A stretch of 64,000 nt of DNA from Pseudonocardia acidicola (GCF_012911935.1 NZ_JAAXLA010000004.1:62001-126000), one strand, 5' to 3'. Shown: positions 28,076-37,367, counted from the first letter of the stretch. Program-made: numbers and translations. Notes: generated by a model not told the origin, from the sequence alone.

Positions 28076-28290
28076 TGTCACGTGGAGTAATCGCCATAAG
28101 GCATCGAAAGGGGCGATATTCGGCCCTTCCGGTCACACTTCCCTAAAATGGCGTACCGATCTCTTGTGGTTGATCGGGAGCCAACGGCGCCCGCTCCGCC
28201 GGAGAGAGCAGGCCCCTCCCGGCGAGCGCCGGATCCCCCGAGCCCGACCGGCGGCATCCCCAGCCCCCGCTCGCCCGCGCGCCCCATCCC

Positions 28291-28339
28291 CACGAACGGC
28301 ACTTTCGTTCGAACCTAGTGAGCGAACGTGCCGTTCGTG
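28291..28339. terminator. Long interrupted inverted repeat (hairpin)
   Basis: Outer arms CACGAACGGCA (28291-28301) and TGCCGTTCGTG (28329-28339) pair perfectly; inner arms CGTTCG (28306-28311) and CGAACG (28323-28328) pair as well, leaving a CTTT bulge on one side and an 11-base loop. There is no T-run. It sits between the divergently transcribed pst and pbpA units, so it is not an obvious terminator of either. A dispersed palindromic repeat is equally likely. Confidence 0.45.
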
Positions 28340-28378
28340 ACAAGGACGGGGCAGACTCGAGGGAGCAGTGGAGCTGGT

Positions 28379-28409
28379 GGGGGCTATGGGAATCGTGGGG
28401 CTGATGGGG
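28379..28409 (+). other. Potential G-quadruplex motif
   Basis: Four G-runs (G5 at 28379-28383, G3 at 28388-28390, G4 at 28397-28400, G4 at 28406-28409) are separated by loops of 4, 6 and 5 bases, satisfying the canonical G3+N1-7 pattern on the plus strand. It lies about 220 bp upstream of the pbpA start. Folding in vivo is not shown by sequence, and in GC-rich DNA such patterns also arise by chance. Confidence 0.4.
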
Positions 28410-28529
28410 CCTTAGCGTCTGTCCAGGTGAACCGCTGCGGCGATGCGCCGGCGGGCCGGCCGCCAGGCTGCACAGCAGCACCGCGAAGAACGCCACGCCG
28501 CAGGCCCGTGAGAGGTCGAGGAAGGAACC

Positions 28530-28631
28530 ATGGCAGCACGCCGCACGCTCTCCCACCCAGCTGCGCCCGTCAGCGACCGGGCTCTCGGTCGTCCCGGTCG
28601 GGGATCGCTGGCCGGAGCACGTCGCCGGTGA
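28530..28631 (+). CDS. Candidate 33-residue leader peptide coupled to pbpA
   Basis: ATG 28530 is preceded by GAGGAAGGAACC, the best ribosome site in this intergenic region. The frame encodes 33 residues (MAARRTLSHP at the start, AGARRR at the end) and its TGA (28629-28631) overlaps the pbpA GTG (28628-28630) as GTGA. The product is basic with no membrane segment. It may exist only to couple translation into pbpA, whose own upstream ribosome site is weak. No homologue is recognised. Confidence 0.45.
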   Translation: MAARRTLSHPAAPVSDRALGRPGRGSLAGARRR

Positions 28632-30103
28632 ACGTTCCGATCCGAAGAGTCGCAATCGTTGCGATCATCATGATCGCCGTATTGTTCGCCAATCTCACCT
28701 ACGTCCAGGTGATCAAGGCCTCCGACTACAGAAACGACCCGCGCAACCCCCGGGTGTTGATTGCCGAGTACTCGCACCCGCGGGGGCAGATCAGCGCGGC
28801 GGGTCGATTGCTGGCGTCGAGTTCGCCGACCAGAGACTCGCTGCGGTACCTGCGGCAGTACCCGAACGGTCCGATGTACGCACCGGTCACCGGCTACTTC
28901 TCACCGACATACGGCGCCACCGGTCTGGAGAGAGCCGCCGGCCCGGTGCTCGACGGGTCGGACCCGCGGCTGTTCTTCCATCGTCTGTCCGACCTGGTCA
29001 CCGGGCGGGACCCGACGCCGGGCAATGTCGTGACCACGATCGACCCCCGGATGCAGCAGGTCGCCTACCAGGACATGGCCGGCAGAGGCTACGCGGGCTC
29101 GGTGGTGGCGATCCAGCCGTCCACCGGGGCGATCCTGACCATGGTTTCGACTCCGTCCTACGATCCGAGCCCGCTCGCCTCGCACGATCCAGCCACCCAG
29201 CGGCAGGCGTGGATCAGCGACAACGCCGGCGATCCACCGACGCTGACCAACCGAGCGATCTCGCAGACCTATCCGCCGGGCTCGACGTTCAAGCTCGTGG
29301 ATCTGTCGGCTGCACTCCAGGAGGGGACCACCCCGGACACCGAGCTGACCGCGGCCTCACAGATCACGCTGCCGGGTACCAGCACGACCCTGGAGAACTA
29401 CGACGGTGAGCACTGCGGGCCGGGCTCGACCACCACGGTGAGCGTGGCGGAGGCGCTGGCACGGTCGTGCAACACCGCGTTCGCCACCCTCACCGACCAG
29501 ATCGGGGCCGACCGGCTGCGCGCCCAGGCCGAGGCGTACGGCATCGGGAAGGCTGACCTGCAGCTCCCGGAACCGGTGGCGGTGTCTCAGGTCGGTGCGC
29601 TCCCGGACGCCGCGGCGCTGGCCCAGTCCGGAATCGGGCAGCGCGACGTGCGGCTGACCCCGCTGCAGAACGCCGAGATCGTCGCCACGATCGCCAACGG
29701 CGGCACCCGCATGGCGCCCTACCTGATCAAGGAGATCGACGCCCCGGACCTGTCGGTCATCGACAAGACGACGCCCAGGGAACTCGATCAGGCCATCCCC
29801 TCCAGCGTGGCGGCCACGATCCGCGACCTGATGGTCGGATCCGAGCAGCTCACCACGGGCCACGGTGCGATCCCGGGGGTCACCATCGCCTCGAAGACCG
29901 GCACGGCCGAACACGGCGTCGACTCCAAGACCACCCCACCGCACACCTGGTACGTCGCCTTCGCCCCGGCCGACCACCCGGTCGTGGCCATCGCCGTCAT
30001 CGTGGAGAACGGTGGCCATCTCGGCGACGCCGCCACGGGCGCTTCCGTCGCCTCCCCCATCGCCCGCGACGTCATCGCCGCCGCGCTGCGGCCGAGCGGT
30101 TGA
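28628..30103 (+). CDS. pbpA: Penicillin-binding protein PbpA-like (class B transpeptidase)
   Basis: GTG 28628 gives 491 residues, the same length as mycobacterial PbpA. N-terminal VNVPIRRVAI leads into one membrane anchor and FANLTYVQVIKASDYRNDPRN, a family hallmark. Transpeptidase motifs: Ser219 in PPGSTFKLV (SxxK), SCN (SxN) and SKTGTAEHG (KTG). It cross-links peptidoglycan during elongation or septation. In most actinobacteria pbpA follows rodA in the pknAB operon; here it is alone, preceded by a small coupled ORF, so it may be a paralogue. Confidence 0.92.
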   Translation: MNVPIRRVAIVAIIMIAVLFANLTYVQVIKASDYRNDPRNPRVLIAEYSHPRGQISAAGRLLASSSPTRDSLRYLRQYPNGPMYAPVTGYFSPTYGATGLERAAGPVLDGSDPRLFFHRLSDLVTGRDPTPGNVVTTIDPRMQQVAYQDMAGRGYAGSVVAIQPSTGAILTMVSTPSYDPSPLASHDPATQRQAWISDNAGDPPTLTNRAISQTYPPGSTFKLVDLSAALQEGTTPDTELTAASQITLPGTSTTLENYDGEHCGPGSTTTVSVAEALARSCNTAFATLTDQIGADRLRAQAEAYGIGKADLQLPEPVAVSQVGALPDAAALAQSGIGQRDVRLTPLQNAEIVATIANGGTRMAPYLIKEIDAPDLSVIDKTTPRELDQAIPSSVAATIRDLMVGSEQLTTGHGAIPGVTIASKTGTAEHGVDSKTTPPHTWYVAFAPADHPVVAIAVIVENGGHLGDAATGASVASPIARDVIAAALRPSG

Positions 30104-30154
30104 CGCCGCGACCCCGCACCCCGGGGCGTTCACGGAATCGTTCACAGAATGAGG

Positions 30155-30571
30155 GCGGACGAGCTGGCCTGTAAGCCGGATCCTGTTCCCGGGCGCCTCA
30201 CGGCGCTCCGTTCGGCGGCCATCCATCTCGACCCGCCGTCGCCGGCGGGCTCTGTGCGGCCTACCCGCAGACTCGGGCGGGCAGCCCTCGAACATCTGCG
30301 CAGCTCCCGTCCGCGAGGACGGGAGCCTCCTGGCCTTGCTCCGGGTGGGGTTTACCGAGCCACCCCGGTCACCCGGGGTGCTGGTGGTCTCTTACACCAC
30401 CGTTTCACCCTTACCTCGCGCCGAGGCGCGAGGCGGTCTGTTCTCTGTGGCACTGTCCCGCGGGTCGCCCCGGGTTGCCGTTAACAACCACCCTGCCCTG
30501 CGGAGTCCGGACTTTCCTCGGCGGCGGTTGCGTGAACCGCCGACGCGGCCGCCCGGCCAGCTCGTCCGCTC
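30155..30571 (-). ncRNA. rnpB: RNase P RNA, bacterial type A
   Basis: Read on the minus strand, the 5' end GCGGACGAGCTGGCCGGGC pairs with the 3' end GGCCAGCTCGTCCGC (P1). The universally conserved GAGGAAAGTCCGGACTCC (P4/CR-I) lies near 30503-30520, followed by the ACAGAGAACAGACCGCC-type segment, a GGTGAAACGGTGGTGTAAGAG stretch split here by position (about 30390-30412), and the 3' CCGGCTTACAGGCC region. About 417 nt, as expected for actinobacteria. Ends are approximate. It is the catalytic subunit that matures tRNA 5' ends. Confidence 0.93.
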
Positions 30572-30638
30572 CGTCCATTGTACGCGGCCGCCGCGCTCGG
30601 TAGGCCGCGGGCCGCCCGGCGGGATAGCGTGCCCCCTC

Positions 30639-31400
30639 GTGATTGATGCGTCACCGGGTGCGTTGGTTTTCCTGCTCGTCGCGGGCCTGTTCGCGGGCGC
30701 GATCAACGCCGTCGCCGGCGGCGGGTCGCTGCTGGTGTTCCCCGCGCTGCTCGCGGTCGGCTTCCCACCGCTGGCCGCCAACGTCACCAACTCGGTCGCG
30801 CAGTGGCCCGGCTACGTCGGGATGGTGACCGGCGCCCGCCGCGACCTCCGGGAGCAGCGCCGCCGGATCCTGCTCACCTCCCTCGTCGCCGTGCTCGGCG
30901 CCGGGATCGGCTGCGCGCTGCTGCTCACGCTGCCCGGTTCGGTGTTCAACGCCGTGGTGCCCGCTCTCGTGCTGATGGCCAGTGCTCTGCTGGCGTTGCA
31001 GCCGCGGATCAAGCGCTGGATCGGCCAGCCCGACGTGGGAGCCCCGGACCGGCAGCGGGTGTTGCTGCCCGCGGTGTTCGTGGCCGCGATCTACGGCGGT
31101 TACTTCGGTGGCGCGCTGGGGGTCATCCTCATCGCGACGCTGTCGCTGTTCGCCAACGACCGGCTGGTCCGGCTCAACGCCCTCAAGGGCCTGCTGTCAC
31201 TGGTCATCGCCTCGGTGACGGTGCTGGTGTTCGCGGTCGGCGCGCCCGTCGACTGGCCGGCGGTCGCGGTGCTCGCGCCGACGACGCTCGTCGGCGGGTT
31301 CCTCGGCGCCAAGATCGCTCAGCGGCTGCCGGAGAACGTGCTGCGCTGGTGCGTCGTCGCGCTCGGCGTCGGCGTCGGCACCTGGCTGATCGTGGGCTGA
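30639..31400 (+). CDS. TSUP (TauE/SafE) family anion permease
   Basis: GTG 30639 gives 253 residues with about eight membrane segments. Family patterns: FAGAINAVAGGGSLLVFPALL near the N-terminus and its repeat AIYGGYFGGALGVILIATL in the second half. TSUP proteins move sulfite, sulfoacetate or other organic anions, or act as exporters. The start lies 67 bp from the 5' end of the divergent rnpB. The next gene (arsenite/citrate-type permease) begins 4 bp after its stop, so both permeases form one operon. Confidence 0.9.
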   Translation: MIDASPGALVFLLVAGLFAGAINAVAGGGSLLVFPALLAVGFPPLAANVTNSVAQWPGYVGMVTGARRDLREQRRRILLTSLVAVLGAGIGCALLLTLPGSVFNAVVPALVLMASALLALQPRIKRWIGQPDVGAPDRQRVLLPAVFVAAIYGGYFGGALGVILIATLSLFANDRLVRLNALKGLLSLVIASVTVLVFAVGAPVDWPAVAVLAPTTLVGGFLGAKIAQRLPENVLRWCVVALGVGVGTWLIVG

Positions 31401-31404
31401 CGCC

Positions 31405-32676
31405 GTGCCGGCCGGGATGGCGGCTGTCGGGCTGCTGGTCGTCGTTCTCACCGTGGCGACGCTGCGCCCGTGGCGGCTGCCGGAGGCGGTAGCGGCGGTT
31501 CCGGCCGCCGTGCTCGCGGTCGTCCTCGGCCTGCTCCCGATGAGCAGGGCCGTCGCCGAGATCCGGGACCTGGGTCCGACCGTCGGATTCCTCGCGGCCA
31601 TCCTGCTGCTCGGTCACCTCGCCGACGCCGAGGGGGTTTTCCGCTGGCTCGGTGCGCGGCTCGCCGGTGCCTCGGCGGGCAACCCGGCCCGGCTGTTCGG
31701 TCTGGTGTTCGTCGCCGCGGCCGGAACCACCGCCGTGCTCAGCCTGGACGCGACCGTCGTGCTGCTCACACCGGTGGTCGTGGCGACGGCCACCCGGCTA
31801 CGGCTGCCCGCGCGCCCGCAGGCCTACGCGTGCGTCCACCTGTCCAACTCGGCGTCCAGCATCCTGCCCGTCTCCAATTTGACGAACCTGCTCGCGTTCG
31901 GCGCCTCCGGCCTGTCCTTCCTCGGCTTCGCCGCGCTGATGGCGCTCCCCTGGCTCGCCACGCTGGCCGTCGAGTACCTGATTCTGCGCAGGTTCTTCGC
32001 CGACGATCTGCGCACGCCGGCCCACCGGGCAACCGGGCGGCCGACGGCCGAGCAGGAGGCCGTCGAGCGCACCCCGCGGCTCGCGCTCGCGGTGCTGGGG
32101 CTGACCCTGGCCGGATTCGGGGCGTCCTCGCTGGTCGGGGTGGAACCGGTGTGGATCGCCGCGGCCGGGGCCGCGGTGCTCAGCCTGCGCGCGCTGGCCC
32201 GCCGCGAGATCACGCCGCTGGGCCTGGTGACGGCAACCGCTCCGCTGTTCTGCCTGTTCGTCCTGGCACTGGGCGTGGTCGTCGCCGCGGTCAGCGCCAA
32301 CGGCCTGACCACCGCGCTGCGCTCGATCCTGCCCGCCGGCCCGGGGGAACCGGGCCTGCTCGCGCTGCTGGCCGTCGCCGGGATCGCCGCGCTGCTGGCC
32401 AACCTGGTCAACAACCTGCCGGCCACCCTGGTGCTGCTCGACGCGCTGGGCCCGGCCCCGAACCCCGGGCTCGTGCTCGCCCTGCTGCTGGGAGTGAACA
32501 TCGGGCCGAACCTGAGCTACATCGGGTCGCTGGCCACCCTGCTGTGGCGCCAGGTCCTCACCGACCGTGGCCATCCCCCGGCGCTGCGCGACCTGCTCCG
32601 TCTCGGGGTCCTCACCGTGCCCCTCGCGCTGGCCGCCTCGGTGGTCGCGCTGTGGCTGTCCCTGCTCGCCCGCTGA
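31405..32676 (+). CDS. ArsB/CitMHS-type (ion transporter superfamily) permease
   Basis: GTG 31405; 423 residues with 10-12 membrane segments. Signature regions are LGHLADAEGVFRWLGARLA, AAGTTAVLSLDATVVLLTPV, HLSNSASSILPVSNLTNLL and NLVNNLPATLVLLDA with GVNIGPNLSYIGSLATLLW, the two re-entrant half-repeats of the ArsB/NhaD/CitMHS group. The substrate could be arsenite, citrate-like anions or others. No arsR or arsC gene is nearby, so arsenic resistance is not supported by context. Confidence 0.87.
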   Translation: MPAGMAAVGLLVVVLTVATLRPWRLPEAVAAVPAAVLAVVLGLLPMSRAVAEIRDLGPTVGFLAAILLLGHLADAEGVFRWLGARLAGASAGNPARLFGLVFVAAAGTTAVLSLDATVVLLTPVVVATATRLRLPARPQAYACVHLSNSASSILPVSNLTNLLAFGASGLSFLGFAALMALPWLATLAVEYLILRRFFADDLRTPAHRATGRPTAEQEAVERTPRLALAVLGLTLAGFGASSLVGVEPVWIAAAGAAVLSLRALARREITPLGLVTATAPLFCLFVLALGVVVAAVSANGLTTALRSILPAGPGEPGLLALLAVAGIAALLANLVNNLPATLVLLDALGPAPNPGLVLALLLGVNIGPNLSYIGSLATLLWRQVLTDRGHPPALRDLLRLGVLTVPLALAASVVALWLSLLAR

Positions 32677-32794
32677 TCCCCGCCCGTCGGCCACCCCTGT
32701 CGGTTGCTGGGAGAAACCTGTGAGCCGAACGGTGCAACCTCCCGCCGCCTTCCGGCGTCATCCATTGGGGTACGGCAAGAAGCGAAGGGTAGGC

Positions 32795-33331
32795 ATGGGC
32801 AAGCACAGCAAGGCACCACGGCCCGGTGTACGCCGATCGATGAGTGTGGTGACGACGGCTGCGGCGGTCGGTATGGGGACGTTGCTGATCGGCCCGGCGG
32901 CCATGGCCGCCACCGGTCCCGCCCCCGCGACGACCGGGAACGCGCCCACGGGCAACGCGGCCGACCGGGCACTGGTGCCCGGGACGCCGTGCACGGTGAC
33001 GGCCGAGGCGTGCGTCGACCTCGCCGGGCGGCACGCCTGGCTGATCAAGGACGGGCACGTCGTGCGCGGCCCGGTCGCGATCATGCCCGGGGCTCCCGGC
33101 GAGCCGACCCCGGTGGGGACGTTCACCGTGCAGTGGAAGGACGAGAACCACCACAGCCGCGAGTTCAACAACGCCCCGATGCCCTACTCGGTGTTCTTCG
33201 CCGACGGCGGGGTCGCCTTCCACGAGGGCAGCCTGCAGAAGTTCTCCGCGGGCTGCGTACACCTCTCGATGAACGACGCGAAGGCCTTCTTCGACTACCT
33301 GCAGGTCGGTGACCAGGTCCAGGTGCACTGA
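32795..33331 (+). CDS. Secreted L,D-transpeptidase (YkuD fold)
   Basis: ATG 32795 follows GAAGGGTAGGC and gives 178 residues. A long Sec signal peptide (KAPRPGVRRSMSV then hydrophobic VVTTAAAVGMGTLLIG, AMAA cleavage) precedes the YkuD domain. The catalytic region reads FHEGSLQKFSAGCVHLSM with Cys154. The usual SHGCVRL is altered to SAGCVHL, losing the conserved His two residues before the Cys and the following Arg. The probable role is 3-3 cross-linking of peptidoglycan. It is preceded by 118 bp and likely monocistronic. Confidence 0.85.
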   Translation: MGKHSKAPRPGVRRSMSVVTTAAAVGMGTLLIGPAAMAATGPAPATTGNAPTGNAADRALVPGTPCTVTAEACVDLAGRHAWLIKDGHVVRGPVAIMPGAPGEPTPVGTFTVQWKDENHHSREFNNAPMPYSVFFADGGVAFHEGSLQKFSAGCVHLSMNDAKAFFDYLQVGDQVQVH

Positions 33332-33353
33332 TGGCGCCGGTGGCCCGCGGCGG

Positions 33354-34313
33354 TCAGCCCGGGACGGGGGCGCCGGCGGCCGGAGCGATGTCCGAGCCGG
33401 TCACCCGCCGGGGAACGGGGATGCGGGTCAGGTCCCGGGCCACGACGATCTCGCCGTCGAACACCGCGACGGCTTCCTGGTGGAACGGGGCCGGGTCGGG
33501 GTAGCGCTGGGAGAAGTGGGTGAGCACCAGCCTGCGCACGCCGCAGTCCGCTGCGACCGACGCCGCCTGCCTGGCCGTGAGGTGGCCGTAGTCGCGGGCC
33601 AGTGCCGCGTCCTCGTCGAGGAAGGTGGACTCGATCACGAGCAGGTCGGCCCGCTCGGCCAGCGCGTACGCCGCGTCGCACAGCCGGGTGTCCATGATGA
33701 AGGCGAACCGCTGACCGGGCCGCGGCTCGCTCACCTGCTCCAGCCGCACCGTCCGCCCGTTCATCTCCAGCACGCCGGCCCGTTGCAGACGGCTGATGTC
33801 GGGACCGGCGACGCCGAAGCGGGCCAGTGCCTCCGGCAGCATGCGCCGCCCGTCGGGCTCGACGAGCCGATAGCCGAAGGACTCGATCACGTGGTCCAGC
33901 CGGCGCGCCTCCAGCGTCGCGGCCACGCCCACGGCGAACACGCCGTCGCGCTCGATCGGTTCCTCACGCAGGTCGGCGACATCGCGGAACGAGCTGGCGT
34001 GGCGCAACCGCTCGAAGTAGTGCCGCCCCGACGCCGGGTAGTGGGCGTGCACCGGGTGCGCGACCTGGTCCAGTGACAGCCGCTGGACGATGCCCGGCAC
34101 ACCGAGGCAGTGATCGCCGTGGAAGTGCGTCAGGCAGATGCGGGTGATCGCACTGCTGGACACCCCGGCCAGCACCATCTGCCGCTGGGTGCCCTCGCCG
34201 GGGTCGAAGAGCAGACCCTCGGTGTCCCAGCGCAGCAGATAGCCGTTCGGGTTGCGTTGCCGGGTGGGCACCTGGCTGGCGGTGCCGAGCACGATCAGTT
34301 CCCGGACCGACAC
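33354..34313 (-). CDS. rnz: Ribonuclease Z / MBL-fold nuclease
   Basis: 319 residues of the metallo-beta-lactamase superfamily. Metal ligands are visible in [11 protein letters not shown] (63-68), in FIMDTRL (Asp bridging ligand) and in VLTHFSQRY near the C-terminus, together with the [19 protein letters not shown]-terminal RNase Z pattern. It processes tRNA 3' ends. It is last of a minus-strand run starting at 38464, 46 bp after the histidine phosphatase gene. Finding rnz and rnpB 3 kb apart is probably coincidence. Confidence 0.92.
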   Translation of the reverse strand: MSVRELIVLGTASQVPTRQRNPNGYLLRWDTEGLLFDPGEGTQRQMVLAGVSSSAITRICLTHFHGDHCLGVPGIVQRLSLDQVAHPVHAHYPASGRHYFERLRHASSFRDVADLREEPIERDGVFAVGVAATLEARRLDHVIESFGYRLVEPDGRRMLPEALARFGVAGPDISRLQRAGVLEMNGRTVRLEQVSEPRPGQRFAFIMDTRLCDAAYALAERADLLVIESTFLDEDAALARDYGHLTARQAASVAADCGVRRLVLTHFSQRYPDPAPFHQEAVAVFDGEIVVARDLTRIPVPRRVTGSDIAPAAGAPVPG

Positions 34314-34359
34314 CCCGCCGACGCTACGCGTCCGCCCGGGGCCGCGCCGGACGGCGCGA

Positions 34360-35037
34360 TCAGGCCACCGGAAGGTGGGAGGTGTCGTTGACCAGCCGGA
34401 CCGAGGTGCCGCCGTCGGGATAGAAGTCGACGATGCACAGGCTCGCCAGGTCCAGGTGCAGCCGGTAGAGGATCCCCGGCCCGGCGGCCAGCGCCTCGCA
34501 CAGCAGCATCTTGATCGGGGTCACGTGGCTGACCACCACGACCGTCGACTCCGGGTACTCGGCGACGATCTTCGCCCGCTCCGCGGACACCCGCTTCCCG
34601 ACCTCGGCGAAACTCTCCCCGCCCGGGGGCGCGACGTCCTGCGAGCCGAGCCACGCCGCGTGCAGCTGCGGGTCGCGGTCGCGGGCCTCGGTGAACGTGA
34701 GGCCCTCCCAGGCGCCGAAGTCGGTCTCGATCAGCGCGTCCCGCACCGCCAGCGGCGCGTCGGTCGCCTCGGCCACGGCCGCGGCCGTCTGGCGGGCCCG
34801 GCGCAACGGCGAGCTCAGGACGGCCGCGATGCCGTCGACCGCGGCCAGCCGGGCCGCGGCGCCCGCAGCCTGCGCATGACCGAGCTCGGTCAGCTCGGGG
34901 TCGCCGTGCCCGGAGTAGCGGCGGTGCACCGACAGCTCGGTCTGGCCGTGGCGCAGCAGCAGCAGCCGGGTGGGCTTGCCCATCTGGCCCGTCCACGCGG
35001 TCGTCGCCGCGCCCTGGCCCTCAGCCGCCCCGATCAT
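34360..35037 (-). CDS. Histidine phosphatase family protein (CobC/phosphoglycerate mutase-like)
   Basis: 225 residues. RHG motif [10 protein letters not shown] with phospho-accepting His30, [11 protein letters not shown], and the second catalytic His in [12 protein letters not shown]. Its ATG overlaps the stop of the RNase HI gene (ATGA, 35034-35037). In M. tuberculosis Rv2228c the same two activities are fused in one protein (RNase HI plus alpha-ribazole-phosphatase-like domain); here they are two coupled genes. The substrate is unproven; alpha-ribazole phosphate or a general acid phosphatase role are candidates. Confidence 0.9.
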   Translation of the reverse strand: MIGAAEGQGAATTAWTGQMGKPTRLLLLRHGQTELSVHRRYSGHGDPELTELGHAQAAGAAARLAAVDGIAAVLSSPLRRARQTAAAVAEATDAPLAVRDALIETDFGAWEGLTFTEARDRDPQLHAAWLGSQDVAPPGGESFAEVGKRVSAERAKIVAEYPESTVVVVSHVTPIKMLLCEALAAGPGILYRLHLDLASLCIVDFYPDGGTSVRLVNDTSHLPVA

Positions 35038-35444
35038 CGGCCGTCCTGGGCGTCCATCGCCTTGTTCGCCAGGGCGTCGGCCTTGCTGTTGCGTGTCCGC
35101 GGGATCCAGCCGAACCTCACCCCACCCAGCTCGTTGACCAGCCGGCCGGCCTCGGCGGCGAGCGGCCGCAGCGCCGGGTGCTTGACCTGCCAGCGGCCTG
35201 ACATCTGCTCGACGACCAGCTTGGAGTCCATCCGCACCTCGACGTCGGTCGCGCCGAGCTCGCGGGCGGCCTCCAGCCCGGCGATCAGGCCCCGGTACTC
35301 GGCCACGTTGTTGGTGGTGATGCCCAGGGCGCCGTGCCGCTCGAGGAGCACCTCCTCGCTGGCGGCGTCGAGCACCACCGCGCCGTAACCGGCCGCGCCG
35401 GGATTGCCCCGGGACCCGCCGTCGGCCTCCACGATGACCTTCAT
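35034..35444 (-). CDS. rnhA: Ribonuclease HI family protein
   Basis: 136 residues, a stand-alone RNase H fold. Acidic active-site residues: Asp8 (EADGGSRGNPG), Glu49 (NNVAEYRGL), Asp73 (VRMDSKLV) and Asp123 (NSKADALAN). It removes RNA from RNA/DNA hybrids. It matches the N-terminal half of mycobacterial Rv2228c and is translationally coupled to the phosphatase gene that corresponds to the other half. It starts 10 bp after the zinc-ribbon protein gene. Confidence 0.93.
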   Translation of the reverse strand: MKVIVEADGGSRGNPGAAGYGAVVLDAASEEVLLERHGALGITTNNVAEYRGLIAGLEAARELGATDVEVRMDSKLVVEQMSGRWQVKHPALRPLAAEAGRLVNELGGVRFGWIPRTRNSKADALANKAMDAQDGR

Positions 35445-35454
35445 CGAGCGTCCT

Positions 35455-36192
35455 TCACAGACCGGATTCCTTGGTACGTACCAGGATCACGCCGCACTCC
35501 TCGCAGTGCACCACCTCGTCGGCGGGCGCGGACCGCAACGCCCCGAGCGCGGTGCGGTCCAGCTCGAGGCGGCACGCGCCGCAGCGACGCTCGCGCAGCG
35601 CGGCCGCGCCCGCCTTGCCCTGCTCGCGGCGGCGGTCGTAGACGGCGAGCACGTCGGCGGGCAGCGTCTCGACGACCTCCGCGCGGGCCCGCCGCCGGCC
35701 GGCCTCACCGGAGTCGATGTCGAGCAGTGCGGTGTCGCGGCGCTCGGTGATCTCGGAGAGCTTCTTCTCGGCCTCGGCGAGCACCCCGCGGGCGTGCTCG
35801 AGGTCGATGCCCAGCGCCTCGCGCCGCTCCATGACCTCGAGTTGCTCGTCCTCCAGCACGCTCTGCCGGCGTGCCAGGGTCTCCAGCTCACGCTGCAGGT
35901 CGGCGGCCTGCTTGGCCCCGACCCCGGCACCGGCCAGCAGCTGCTGGTCGCGCTCGGTGCGGGCCCGGACGCCCTCGACGTCGCGCTCGAGGCGGCGGAT
36001 GTCGCGGTCCAGGTCGCCTGCGGCCGTCTCGGTCTCGACGAGTTTGTCCTTGCCGGCCCGCACGGCGGCCTCGGCCTCGGTGAGCTCCGCGTGCTCGGGC
36101 AGCGTGCGGCGCCGGTGGGCCAGGCGGGTCAGCTCGGCGTCGACGGCGGCGAGGTCGAGCAGCCGCCGCTGTACGGCCGGATCGGCCTTCAT
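35455..36192 (-). CDS. Coiled-coil protein with C4 zinc ribbon (Rv2229c-like)
   Basis: 245 residues. Residues about 10-175 form long heptad-rich helices ([35 protein letters not shown]). The C-terminus has a CXXC-CXXC zinc ribbon: [10 protein letters not shown] and [11 protein letters not shown]. The family (zf-RING_7 / CT398-like) is conserved next to NIF3 and RNase H in actinobacteria and has been linked to nucleic-acid or secretion-related roles, without firm function. It overlaps nif3 by ATGA (36189-36192). Confidence 0.9.
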   Translation of the reverse strand: MKADPAVQRRLLDLAAVDAELTRLAHRRRTLPEHAELTEAEAAVRAGKDKLVETETAAGDLDRDIRRLERDVEGVRARTERDQQLLAGAGVGAKQAADLQRELETLARRQSVLEDEQLEVMERREALGIDLEHARGVLAEAEKKLSEITERRDTALLDIDSGEAGRRRARAEVVETLPADVLAVYDRRREQGKAGAAALRERRCGACRLELDRTALGALRSAPADEVVHCEECGVILVRTKESGL

Positions 36193-37367
36193 GAGGGGGT
36201 CCTTCCCATCGTGCCTGGTGTACCCGGTGCCGCGATCGTCCAGGGGTCGGTCCGCAGCCGGGAAACGCGAACCTCGACGCTACCCCCCAACGCTGCGCGC
36301 ACCACGTCGGCCGCCTGTGCGCACCACGGCCACTCCGACGCCCAGTGCGCGACGTCGACCAGCGCGGGCGTCGGCCGGCCGGGCAGCGAGCCCGCCAGCA
36401 GGTGCTCCGACGCCGGGTGGTGGCGCAGGTCGGCGGTCACGTAGGCGTCCACACCTGCGGCGATCGCGGCGCCGAGCGCGGAGTCACCGGCGCCGCCGCA
36501 GACCGCGACGCGGCGGATCGGCCGGTCCGGGTCCCCCGCGGCCCGCACCCCCCACGCCGTCGGCGGCAGCCCCCGGTTCACCCGTCCGGTGAACGCCGAC
36601 AGCGGTTCGGCGGCCGGCAGCGTGCCGATGCGGCCGAGCCCGGCCGACGACGGCGGCGCCGCCAGCTCGAGCACGTCGAACGCCGGTTCCTCGTAGGGGT
36701 GGGCGGCGCGCAGTGCGGCGACGACGGCGGCCCGTCTGTGCCGCGGCAGCACCATCTCCAGCCGGGTCTCGGCCACCCGCTCCAGCTTCCCGACCCGCCC
36801 GATGGCCGGGTTCGCGCCCTCCAGCGGGAGGAACTGGCCGGTACCGGCGGTGGCGAACGAGCAGTGGCTGTAGTCCCCGATCTGCCCGGCCCCGGCGGCG
36901 GACAGTGCCTCGTGCACGGCCGTGATGGCCGGGCCGACCGGGACGAAGACGACGATCTTGTCCAGCTCGTCGACGGCCGCCGGTTGCAGCGGCGCCTCGA
37001 CCTCCAGACCGATCGCGGCGGCCAGCGCGTCGGAGACGCCCGGGTCGGCGGAGTCGGCGTTGGTGTGCGCGGTGTACAGGCCGGTGCCGGCCCGGATCAG
37101 CCGGTGCACCAGGGCCCCCTTCGGGGTGTCAGCACCGACCCCGTGCACCCCGCGCAGCAGCAGCGGGTGGTGGGTGACCAGCAGCTGCGCGCCGGAACCG
37201 ATCGCCTCGTCGACGGTCTCGTGGACGGGGTCGACGGCGAACAGCACCGAGGAGACCCGGTCGTCCGGGTCGCCGCAGACCAGCCCCACGGCGTCCCAGT
37301 CCTGGGCCAGGGCGGGCGGGTAGGCGGCCTCCAGGACAGCGGTGACATCGGCCAGGCGGGCGGTCAT
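36189..37367 (-). CDS. NIF3-family dinuclear metal protein (GTP cyclohydrolase I type 2-like)
   Basis: 392 residues, the long form with a central PII-like insertion (about 135-235). Metal ligands: [10 protein letters not shown] (paired His), [13 protein letters not shown], and the C-terminal [13 protein letters not shown] and [10 protein letters not shown]. The biochemical role is debated; annotation as GTP cyclohydrolase I type 2 rests on homologues. Both ends overlap neighbours by ATGA, giving tight coupling in the order cobC-like, nif3, zinc-ribbon protein. Confidence 0.9.
   Translation of the reverse strand: MTARLADVTAVLEAAYPPALAQDWDAVGLVCGDPDDRVSSVLFAVDPVHETVDEAIGSGAQLLVTHHPLLLRGVHGVGADTPKGALVHRLIRAGTGLYTAHTNADSADPGVSDALAAAIGLEVEAPLQPAAVDELDKIVVFVPVGPAITAVHEALSAAGAGQIGDYSHCSFATAGTGQFLPLEGANPAIGRVGKLERVAETRLEMVLPRHRRAAVVAALRAAHPYEEPAFDVLELAAPPSSAGLGRIGTLPAAEPLSAFTGRVNRGLPPTAWGVRAAGDPDRPIRRVAVCGGAGDSALGAAIAAGVDAYVTADLRHHPASEHLLAGSLPGRPTPALVDVAHWASEWPWCAQAADVVRAALGGSVEVRVSRLRTDPWTIAAPGTPGTMGRTPS

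Noticed and set aside
28143..28655. A 170-codon minus-strand frame between pstS and pbpA
   Set aside because: No ribosome site or family pattern, and it covers the palindrome and G-rich element; composition is non-coding.
30336..30638. An N-terminal extension of the TauE/SafE permease
   Set aside because: This stretch is the rnpB gene on the opposite strand; the hydrophobic family start is at GTG 30639.
31405..32676. Calling the ArsB-like permease an arsenic resistance gene
   Set aside because: No arsR, arsC or acr gene is nearby and the superfamily carries many substrates.
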